Positions 23,969 through 30,359 of a DNA stretch of 30,359 bases are shown here, piece after piece (position 1 is the first letter of the stretch; each line of letters starts with the position of its first letter). Origin of the DNA: Oligoflexia bacterium (GTDB lineage Bacteria > Bdellovibrionota > UBA1018 > CAIMNF01); assembly GCA_903858975.1 (NCBI GenBank), contig CAIOKW010000237.1:1-30359 (forward strand), in the 5' to 3' direction. The translations under genes were made by a program, and so were the position numbers. The notes under the pieces are model-generated. The model was not told the DNA's origin and did no database searches. It saw only the letters and a list, made by a program, of their open reading frames with translations.

Positions 23969-24217
23969 ATGTCAGCGAATACAGAAGAAAGAGTACGTAC
24001 GATCATTTGTGACCAACTAGCGGTTGAGTCAGAAAAAGTAAAGCCTGCTGCGTCTTTTATTGAAGACCTCGGTGCAGACAGCTTGGATATTGTTGAGCTT
24101 GTAATGACCATGGAAGAAGAATTCGACATGGACATTCCAGATGAAGAAGCTGAAAAAATGAAAACTGTGGGAGATGTCATCAACTACATCAACGCTAAAG
24201 CTAGCGCCAACCACTAA
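23969..24217 (+). CDS. acpP: Acyl carrier protein
   Basis: The 82-residue acidic helical protein has the phosphopantetheine site Ser38 in GADSLDIVELVM and the usual four-helix layout. AATAAGGAGAAG gives a clear ribosome binding site. It carries the growing acyl chain for the Fab enzymes and is the only ACP visible in the window, so it may also serve the ketoacyl synthase III cluster at 7-15 kb (inference). A strong terminator follows. Confidence 0.97.
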   Translation: MSANTEERVRTIICDQLAVESEKVKPAASFIEDLGADSLDIVELVMTMEEEFDMDIPDEEAEKMKTVGDVINYINAKASANH

Positions 24218-24248
24218 GATTTTTTAAAATCGAAAATGTTTTTAGATC

Positions 24249-24280
24249 AAGCCTCACTCCTCGGAGTGGGGCTTTTTTAT
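24249..24280 (+). terminator. Rho-independent terminator after acpP
   Basis: AAGCCTCACTCC (24249-24260) and GGAGTGGGGCTT (24263-24274) form a 12-bp stem with one wobble pair and a very tight loop, followed by TTTTTTATTT. It separates acpP from fabF and probably keeps acpP transcript levels above those of fabF. Confidence 0.85.
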
Positions 24281-24366
24281 TTACTGCGCAATATCGCCGC
24301 GTCACCAACGTCAAAATACTGCTTTTTCACCTTCCCATTTCATCTCAGCCTTGGTTAAATCTCGGC

Positions 24367-25686
24367 ATGTCTCGTTTTGGAAAAAACCGTGTTGTTGTTA
24401 CTGGAATTGGCATCGTAAGCCCCGTTGGACTCACCCGAGAAAGCTCTTGGTCTTCCATCAAAGAAGGGAAGTCCGGCATTAGTCAGATTTCACTCTTTGA
24501 TCCGAAAGACTGTGCCTGTCAGATTGCTGGTGAGGTGAAAAACTTTAGCTCAACCACGCTTCTTGAGACCCCTCTCTACCCTCGAGGGAAAGATCAACCT
24601 CCTGTCACTCAAGCCGTGGCTCCAAAAGATGTGAAGCGAATGGATCGATTTATTCACCTTGCACTCGTTGCAGGCGTTGAAGCTTACATCGACTCAGGTC
24701 TCGATGAGGCCCGTGATCAAATCTCTGCCACCGAGATTGGAATCAACATTGGTGTTGGAATGGGTGGACTCCCTGGAATCGAAGACACCCATAACACTCT
24801 TCGTGATAAAGGAATTAGAAGAATTTCTCCCTTCTTTATTCCGCAAGTGATCCCCAATTTAGCTGCAGGCCAACTTTCAATTTTGTTGAACACTCAAAAC
24901 ACCAACTACTGCTCAGTTTCTGCGTGTGCATCGAGCGCACATTCCATCGGCGAATCCTACCGGACCATTCAACGAGGCGAAGCCACGGTGATGTTTGCAG
25001 GGGGCGCTGAATCGGTCGTGTGCGCGCTTGGGATTGGAGGATTCGCAGCCATGCGTGCCCTTTCTACCCGCAATGATGAGCCCACCAAAGCCTCTCGCCC
25101 CTTTGATACGGGACGCGATGGATTTGTCATGGGAGAAGGCGCTGCGGTCCTGATCTTAGAAGAATATGAATTCGCTAAAAAGCGTGGCGCAAAAATATAC
25201 GGTGAAATTGCGGGCTATGGTGCAACTTCTGATGCCTATCATATTACCGCCCCCCTTGAAGACGGGGACGGGGGTTACAGAGCGATGAAAAACGCCATGT
25301 CTGAGTCAGAGCTTCCTCTGGATTCCATTGACTACATCAATACTCATGGGACCTCAACTCCACTTGGAGATATTCAAGAAGCACTCGCAGTAAAGAGACT
25401 CTTCCCGAATGCTCAGAATCTTCATTTGAGCTCTACAAAATCAATGACCGGGCACTTGCTTGGATCTGCGGGTTCTATTGAAGCTGCATTTTCTCTCCTC
25501 GCCATTCGAGACTCCATTATTCCGCCCACGATTAATTTAGAAAACATTGAACCCAAGTGTGCTGAAACGGGACTCAACTTCACTCCGAACACTGCGGTTC
25601 AAAAGCCGGTGAAACTTGCGATGAGCAACAGCTTCGGGTTTGGGGGCACTAACGTTTCTCTCCTCTTCAAGAAGGTAGAGCATTAA
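24367..25686 (+). CDS. fabF: 3-oxoacyl-ACP synthase II
   Basis: The 439-residue condensing enzyme has the KAS II triad Cys187 (SVSACASS), His327 (NTHGTSTPLGD) and His363 (SMTGHLLGSAG), with Lys358. It elongates acyl-ACP with malonyl-ACP. Compared with E. coli FabF (about 413 residues) it carries an insert of roughly 23 residues at about 62-86 (TTLLETPLYPRGKDQPPVTQ), before the conserved KRMDRF helix. The start ATG has only a weak box. No canonical promoter was found in the 86 bases after the acpP terminator. It is followed three bases later by rpiB. Confidence 0.95.
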   Translation: MSRFGKNRVVVTGIGIVSPVGLTRESSWSSIKEGKSGISQISLFDPKDCACQIAGEVKNFSSTTLLETPLYPRGKDQPPVTQAVAPKDVKRMDRFIHLALVAGVEAYIDSGLDEARDQISATEIGINIGVGMGGLPGIEDTHNTLRDKGIRRISPFFIPQVIPNLAAGQLSILLNTQNTNYCSVSACASSAHSIGESYRTIQRGEATVMFAGGAESVVCALGIGGFAAMRALSTRNDEPTKASRPFDTGRDGFVMGEGAAVLILEEYEFAKKRGAKIYGEIAGYGATSDAYHITAPLEDGDGGYRAMKNAMSESELPLDSIDYINTHGTSTPLGDIQEALAVKRLFPNAQNLHLSSTKSMTGHLLGSAGSIEAAFSLLAIRDSIIPPTINLENIEPKCAETGLNFTPNTAVQKPVKLAMSNSFGFGGTNVSLLFKKVEH

Positions 25687-25689
25687 TTC

Positions 25690-26136
25690 ATGAACCTCTT
25701 CATCGCATCTGACCACGCTGGATTCGAACTGAAAGAGAGCCTGAAAGCCCTGGCACCGAACTTAGGGATCACGCTTACGGATCTCGGCACTCACTCAAAA
25801 GAAAGCGTAGATTATCCCGATTATGCGAATGCGCTTTGCAAAGCACTCATTCAAGCAGGCGCAGAAACGCATTTAGGTGTTTTAATTTGTGGAAGTGGCG
25901 TTGGGGTCAGTATCGCTGCAAATCGACATCCTCAAATTCGGGCGGTCCTTGCAGAGACCGCCGAAATCGCAGCGCTTGGACGTGAGCACAATCACGCGAA
26001 CGTCCTGTGCCTTGGAGCACGGTTCTTAGATACCCCTAAAGCCGCAGTCATTTTAAAAGCATTTATCGAAGCGAAACCCGACCCAGGAGAACGCCATGTC
26101 CGTCGGGTAATTAAACTTAAAGGAACATCATCATGA
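25690..26136 (+). CDS. rpiB: Ribose-5-phosphate isomerase B
   Basis: The 148-residue RpiB-family enzyme interconverts ribose-5-phosphate and ribulose-5-phosphate in the pentose phosphate pathway. It shows SDHAG (7-11), DYPDYA (41-46), the active-site Cys67 in ICGSGVGVSIAAN and REHNHANVLCLG. It overlaps glyA by ATGA. The rpiB-glyA order is common in many bacteria; here it is embedded downstream of the fab genes. Confidence 0.94.
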   Translation: MNLFIASDHAGFELKESLKALAPNLGITLTDLGTHSKESVDYPDYANALCKALIQAGAETHLGVLICGSGVGVSIAANRHPQIRAVLAETAEIAALGREHNHANVLCLGARFLDTPKAAVILKAFIEAKPDPGERHVRRVIKLKGTSS

Positions 26137-27398
26137 GCAATCAATTTTTTTGGAACAGTCTTCAGCAACAAGATCCTGAGATTTTCGGAGCGATTCAAAA
26201 AGAGTCGGCCCGTGAAGAGGACGGTTTAGAGCTCATCGCATCGGAAAACTATGCTTCGCGCGCAGTGATGGAAGCTCAAGGCTCTATCCTCACCAATAAA
26301 TATGCAGAAGGCTATCCAGGAAAACGCTACTATGGTGGGTGCACTAACGTAGATGTTGCAGAGAGTCTTGCGATTGAACGGGTCTGTAAACTTTTCGGAT
26401 CGGAAGCAGCGAACGTTCAACCTCATTCAGGATCGAGTGCTAACATGGGCGTTTATCACTCTCTCCTTTCTCCAGGTGACACCATCTTAGGCATGAGCTT
26501 ATCTCACGGCGGTCACTTGACCCACGGAAGTCCTGTCAATTTTAGTGGAAAACTTTTCAAAGCATTTCACTATGGCCTGAATGCTGAAACAGACCTTCTC
26601 GATTACAATGTCATTCGTGAGATGGCAAAGAAAGAGCGCCCGAAAGTAATCATTGCTGGAGCGAGTGCTTATGCCAGAATTATTGATTTCAAAATCTTTG
26701 GAGAAATCGCAAATGAAGTGGGCGCAAAACTCGTTGTCGACATGGCTCACATCGCAGGGCTCGTTGCCGCCGGGCTTCACCCGAGTCCCATCCCCCATGC
26801 AACTTACACTACTTCTACCACACACAAGACCTTGCGGGGACCACGTGGCGGAATCATTCTCTGCTCACAAGAGAATTTGAAACCTGTAAACTCTTTGATC
26901 TTCCCGGGCATTCAGGGAGGCCCTCTCATGCAAGTGATTGCAGCAAAAGCGGTCGCATTCCAAGAAGCGCTTCGACCTGAGTTCAAAACTTACCAAGAAC
27001 AAGTAATTAAAAATGCTAAAGTGCTTGCGGAATCTTTGATGGGACTTGGATTTAAGCTGATTACCAATGGTACTGATAACCATCTCATGCTCGTTGACCT
27101 CGCACAAAGTCTTGATCAGCAGACTACCGGAAAAGAAGCAGAAGCGTGGTTAGATCTAGCCGGCATCACGGTAAACAAGAACACCGTTCCGAATGAGAAA
27201 CGCTCACCCTTTATTACGAGCGGAATTCGAATCGGTACTCCCGCAATGACCACTCGAGGATTAAAAGAATCTGAAATGAAACAAGTCGCCGCTTGGATCA
27301 AAGAGGCCATTGAATCAAAAGGCTCACCGGAAACCCTTTCTAACATCAAGGGACAAGTGAAAGAACTTTGCCATCGTTTCCCAGTCTACGGAGCTTAA
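26133..27398 (+). CDS. glyA: Serine hydroxymethyltransferase
   Basis: The 421-residue PLP enzyme converts serine and tetrahydrofolate to glycine and 5,10-methylene-THF. Key parts are ELIASENYAS near the N-terminus, YPGKRYYGG (61-69), VDMAHIAG with Asp203 and His206, and the PLP lysine Lys232 in TTTHKTLRGPRGG. Length and order match the bacterial family. It is coupled to rpiB and followed after one base by the acyl-CoA dehydrogenase gene. Confidence 0.97.
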   Translation: MSNQFFWNSLQQQDPEIFGAIQKESAREEDGLELIASENYASRAVMEAQGSILTNKYAEGYPGKRYYGGCTNVDVAESLAIERVCKLFGSEAANVQPHSGSSANMGVYHSLLSPGDTILGMSLSHGGHLTHGSPVNFSGKLFKAFHYGLNAETDLLDYNVIREMAKKERPKVIIAGASAYARIIDFKIFGEIANEVGAKLVVDMAHIAGLVAAGLHPSPIPHATYTTSTTHKTLRGPRGGIILCSQENLKPVNSLIFPGIQGGPLMQVIAAKAVAFQEALRPEFKTYQEQVIKNAKVLAESLMGLGFKLITNGTDNHLMLVDLAQSLDQQTTGKEAEAWLDLAGITVNKNTVPNEKRSPFITSGIRIGTPAMTTRGLKESEMKQVAAWIKEAIESKGSPETLSNIKGQVKELCHRFPVYGA

Positions 27399-27399
27399 A

Positions 27400-28545
27400 A
27401 TGATTTTTGATCACGCATTTGAAACTGAAGCCCAAATTGAAATCCGCGAGCTTGCTCGTAAATTTAGTCGCGAAAAAATCGCCCCTATCGTTGAACATGA
27501 CGAAGAGACGGAAACCTTTCGACGTGAAATTATCCAGGGTCTCGGAGAATTAGGACTGACCGGTATTCCTACCTCAGATGACTTCGGCGGAGCAGGGCTC
27601 GGTTATCAGGAATACATTGGGGCGATTGAAGAAATTGCAGCTGCAAGCGGATCCTACGCGGTCAGTATTGCTGTCTCGGGACTTCCACAAGTGATTCTGG
27701 AACAACAAGGAAATGAATTTCAAAAAAAGAAATACATCCCGAAGCTCGCAAGCGGCGAATGGGTCGGATCCTTTGTTCTTTCTGAAGCAGGTAGCGGCTC
27801 TGATGCCGCAAGCCTTCGTACAACTGCTGTAAAAAACGGCGATTCTTACCTTTTAAACGGAACGAAGCTCTGGATCACCCAAGCCGATTCTGCTGATGTA
27901 TTCATAGCCATGGCGAGAACCGGCGGCCCTGGAGCAAAAGGCGTCTCCGCATTTATCCTTGAAAAAGGAATGCCGGGAATCAAAATGGGCAAAAGGGAAA
28001 AGAAAATGGGCATGAGCATTTCTCATACCATGGAAGTCCTTTTGGAAAACGTAAAGGTGCCAGCTGAAAACTTAATCGCGAATGAAGGCGATGGGATGAA
28101 GGTTGCGTTTGCAGCTCTCGATTCTGGTCGAATCACGATTGCTGCCACAGCCCTTGGAATCGCACGATCTGCAATTGAAGCCGCTCGAAGCCATGCAAAC
28201 TTGCGTGAACAATTTGGAAAGCCAATCCTTGATTTTCAAGGCGTTGGCTTCATGCTCGCGGATATGCTCAATGACTATCAGGCTGCAAAACTCATGGTAC
28301 AAAAAGCAGCGATGCTGAAGGATTCAGGAAAACCCTTTTCACTTCAGGCCGCTCAAGCAAAAGTAGTCGCGACGGATATGGCGATGAAGGTAACGACGGA
28401 TGCAGTACAGATTCTTGGGGGCTCAGGCTATACTCAAGAATTCCCAGTAGAGCGCCACATGCGTGAAGCGAAGATGCTTCAGATTGTAGAAGGAACCAAT
28501 CAGATTCAACGTCTGGTGATTTCTCGCGCCTTAAAACAGGTTTAA
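27400..28545 (+). CDS. Acyl-CoA dehydrogenase (short/medium-chain type)
   Basis: The 381-residue flavoprotein has the acyl-CoA dehydrogenase signatures FVLSEAGSGSDAASLRT (126-141) and WITQADSADVF. The C-terminal FAD/CoA region contains QILGGSGYTQEFPVERHMRE, and the catalytic base is Glu364 in IVEGTNQIQRL. The Glu position at EGTNQ fits short- and medium-chain or butyryl-CoA enzymes. It oxidises acyl-CoA to trans-2-enoyl-CoA, passing electrons to ETF. It sits one base after glyA, so a degradative flavoenzyme is transcribed with biosynthetic fab/glyA genes. Exact chain length cannot be read from the sequence. Confidence 0.93.
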   Translation: MIFDHAFETEAQIEIRELARKFSREKIAPIVEHDEETETFRREIIQGLGELGLTGIPTSDDFGGAGLGYQEYIGAIEEIAAASGSYAVSIAVSGLPQVILEQQGNEFQKKKYIPKLASGEWVGSFVLSEAGSGSDAASLRTTAVKNGDSYLLNGTKLWITQADSADVFIAMARTGGPGAKGVSAFILEKGMPGIKMGKREKKMGMSISHTMEVLLENVKVPAENLIANEGDGMKVAFAALDSGRITIAATALGIARSAIEAARSHANLREQFGKPILDFQGVGFMLADMLNDYQAAKLMVQKAAMLKDSGKPFSLQAAQAKVVATDMAMKVTTDAVQILGGSGYTQEFPVERHMREAKMLQIVEGTNQIQRLVISRALKQV

Positions 28546-28597
28546 GATATCCCTATTTTCATGGTTTTTTTAGCCTCATTCCGCTAAAGTATGAGCC

Positions 28598-29956
28598 ATG
28601 TCAATTACAGCTTCACGATTTGGTAGTTCTCCCCTTCTCCTTGACTGGAGCGGCATTCAAACTGAACTCAATCCAGAATTGAGATCCCAGTCTTTTTCCA
28701 CCTGGCAAACCACGCTTGAGAAATTGAGAAATCAGGTCTCAGGATTTTATAACGCCGTAATCGATACGGAGCTTTCACAAATCGAAGCCTCAGAGTCTCT
28801 CGCGAAAAAGTTTAGAGAAGACGCGAGGATTAAAAATTGTCTCTTCATCGGAATTGGCGGGAGCAGCCTTGGACCGATGTGCTTGATTGATTCCTTGAAG
28901 CATCTCGCCAGTTCTCCGATCCAATTTCATTTTTTTGAAAATCCAGATCCCATTGACTGGAACTATCGCATTCAAAGACTCAATCCGAGCGAGACCCTCG
29001 TCTGTGTCGTGACCAAATCCGGCACGACTTACGAGACCCTCTCCATCTTCATGCTTGCTTACGATTGGCTCACTCGTTCACTGGGAGCAAACCAAGCAGC
29101 AAAGCAGACAGTGGCAATTACGGACCCTGAAAAAGGCGAGCTGCTCGAGTTTGCAAAAAAAGAACAGATTTCAACGCTCAAAATTGCACCGTCCGTAGGT
29201 GGTCGTTATAGCATCTTTACTCCAGTTGGGCTATTCGCGGGATGTCTCGCAGGCCTTGACATGCGCGCTTTCTTAAACGGCGGCAAAAAAATTCGAGACT
29301 ACTGCGACAAGGCGACCGCAGAGAAAAATCTATTTCTGACTTGGGCCCAAGCACTCTACACCCGTAAGGACACTCATCCCACCCATGTCATGATGCCTTA
29401 CTCCACTCCCCTCAGATTGCTCGGAAGTTGGTGGGTGCAGCTCTGGTCTGAGAGTCTCGGAAAAGATGGCAAAGGCTTTACGGCAATCCCATCTTTAGGC
29501 GCGATTGACCAGCACTCCATGCTTCAACTCTTGCGTGACGGCCCCAACGATAAAGTCATTTGGTTTGTAAACGTCCAGGATTTCAAAACCTCTGTTCCGA
29601 TTCCATCAATCCAATTTAAAGTCAAAACCTTTGACCTACTGGAAGGACAAGAGCTGGGAAGCCTGCTCGACACCGAATTCAGGGCCATTCAAAAAGTAAT
29701 GAAAAACCAAGGCCGTCCTTCGATTCAGATTCAAATGGACTCTATTTCAGAAGAATCCATGGGGGCGATGCTCTTCTCTCTCTCGATACTCACTGCGTAT
29801 ATGGGAGACCTCATGGGTGTGAACCCCTTTGATCAACCCGGAGTAGAAGAAGGAAAAATATATATCCGGGACACTCTGGAGCAGAATAAAAGGCGAATGA
29901 AGGAAGATCGAGAGGATCCCGATACAGTGCACCGACTCAGACTTCATCGCGAATAA
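28598..29956 (+). CDS. pgi: Glucose-6-phosphate isomerase
   Basis: The 452-residue enzyme interconverts glucose-6-phosphate and fructose-6-phosphate. Both family signatures are present: SVGGRYSIFTPVGL (199-212) and FDQPGVEEGK near 410. IGIGGSSLGP (84-93) and TKSGTTYET (139-147) bind the phosphate. At about 450 residues it is the shorter bacterial type, not the 550-residue E. coli type. The C-terminal tail (NKRRMKEDREDPDTVHRL) is strongly charged. An FHA-domain gene follows 88 bases downstream, which matches my recollection of the pgi-dgcB pair in Bdellovibrio. Confidence 0.96.
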   Translation: MSITASRFGSSPLLLDWSGIQTELNPELRSQSFSTWQTTLEKLRNQVSGFYNAVIDTELSQIEASESLAKKFREDARIKNCLFIGIGGSSLGPMCLIDSLKHLASSPIQFHFFENPDPIDWNYRIQRLNPSETLVCVVTKSGTTYETLSIFMLAYDWLTRSLGANQAAKQTVAITDPEKGELLEFAKKEQISTLKIAPSVGGRYSIFTPVGLFAGCLAGLDMRAFLNGGKKIRDYCDKATAEKNLFLTWAQALYTRKDTHPTHVMMPYSTPLRLLGSWWVQLWSESLGKDGKGFTAIPSLGAIDQHSMLQLLRDGPNDKVIWFVNVQDFKTSVPIPSIQFKVKTFDLLEGQELGSLLDTEFRAIQKVMKNQGRPSIQIQMDSISEESMGAMLFSLSILTAYMGDLMGVNPFDQPGVEEGKIYIRDTLEQNKRRMKEDREDPDTVHRLRLHRE

Positions 29957-30044
29957 GCAATTAAAACTGAAGATAGCATCAAAAAAATGACGGGATTAAC
30001 TCCTCTTTCCAAGGCATTTTCTTTCATTTAGTATAGGAATAGCC

Positions 30045-30359
30045 ATGGCAAACAGTGACTTTGATTCTAAAGACAGAACAGCAATATTGGGTTTCGACCA
30101 AGAGACCATCAATCGCGAGCTCCAAAAAGCAAAGGAACAGCCCGCGTGCCTGATTTTAATTCGAGGCACCCCTCAGGGTCACCGCTTCTTTATCACCGCT
30201 GATGAAATGATCATTGGGCGAGATCCAGCCGCCGACATTTCTATCCCTGATGCTTCCATTTCAAGAAAACACGCGAAAGTCACTCGCTCGGGAAATGATG
30301 TGACCATCGAGGATCTCGGATCTTCAAACGGAACTTCAATTAACGGTAAGAAACTAGAG
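30045..30359 (+). CDS. FHA-domain protein, N-terminal part (possible DgcB-like diguanylate cyclase)
   Basis: The gene starts at an ATG after TAGGA and is open to the window edge (105 codons). After a 40-residue tail comes an FHA domain: IIGRDPAADISIPDASISRKH (about 56-76) and EDLGSSNGTSING (about 88-100), with the Arg, Ser, His and Asn residues that read phosphothreonine. The tail contains DRTAILGFD; Thr12 with Leu15 at +3 looks like an FHA ligand, so the domain could bind its own phosphorylated tail. Bdellovibrio DgcB (FHA then GGDEF), as I recall it, has this design and lies next to pgi. The catalytic part is outside the window, so GGDEF identity is not shown here. Confidence 0.75.
   Translation, partial: MANSDFDSKDRTAILGFDQETINRELQKAKEQPACLILIRGTPQGHRFFITADEMIIGRDPAADISIPDASISRKHAKVTRSGNDVTIEDLGSSNGTSINGKKLE

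Noticed and set aside
30015..30044. TTTCCA-N17-TAGTAT promoter before the FHA gene
   Set aside because: It would start transcription about four bases before the ATG and leave the AGGA box outside the mRNA.

Overview
The window looks like a chromosomal segment of a free-living or predatory Gram-negative bacterium, most likely from the Bdellovibrionota (Bdellovibrio-like). The reasons are a moderate G+C by eye, many exported proteins and lipoproteins, a GAF/HD-GYP protein, a lysine/alanine/proline-rich histone-H1-like protein, and a pgi gene followed directly by an FHA-domain gene whose N-terminus resembles the Bdellovibrio diguanylate cyclase DgcB. Taxonomy is inference; no rRNA or tRNA gene is present. 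I see no CRISPR array, insertion sequence, phage gene or attachment site, and no gene-free stretch over 300 bases.

Layout. (1) 1-3274, minus strand: a three-gene unit of a GAF/HD-GYP c-di-GMP phosphodiesterase candidate, a membrane-anchored coiled-coil/TPR-like protein and an exported FecR-like protein cut by the left edge. (2) 3499-7160, plus strand: four exported proteins, namely a lipoprotein with a degenerate VWA-like region, a helical (HEAT-like) protein whose ribosome binding site lies in a 15-bp inverted repeat, a protein with a His/Cys arrangement like clan CD (caspase-fold) peptidases, and a lipoprotein beta-carbonic anhydrase. (3) 7170-15286: two divergent, tightly coupled operons forming an unusual putative biosynthetic locus. 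The minus operon is ketoacyl synthase III, ATP-grasp ligase, NAD-dependent epimerase/reductase, AHL-lactonase-like metallo-hydrolase and PaaK/F390-type adenylate-forming enzyme. The plus operon is a Coq4-family protein, a fatty acid desaturase and a GNAT-like acyltransferase. This is the best candidate for an undescribed system. (4) 15391-16479: an NHL six-blade lipoprotein. (5) 16484-19055, minus strand: thiolase and the two subunits of a 3-ketoacid CoA-transferase, together interconverting acetyl-CoA and acetoacetate. (6) 19120-20889: an HtrA-type periplasmic protease and an unknown partner. (7) 20956-21735, minus strand: the histone-like protein. (8) 21861-28545, plus strand: rpmF, fabD, fabG, acpP, fabF, rpiB, glyA and an acyl-CoA dehydrogenase. 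This is the usual bacterial fatty acid synthesis locus, but without plsX and fabH. (9) 28598 to the right edge: pgi and the truncated FHA gene.

Together the window mixes core lipid and central carbon metabolism (fab, rpiB, glyA, pgi, thiolase/CoA-transferase, acyl-CoA dehydrogenase) with envelope functions and c-di-GMP signalling at both ends (HD-GYP on the left; FHA, probably FHA-GGDEF, on the right). The divergent lipid-type cluster has no acyl carrier protein of its own. It may draw on the housekeeping acpP about 12 kb away, and its ketoacyl synthase III is the only FabH-like gene visible here.
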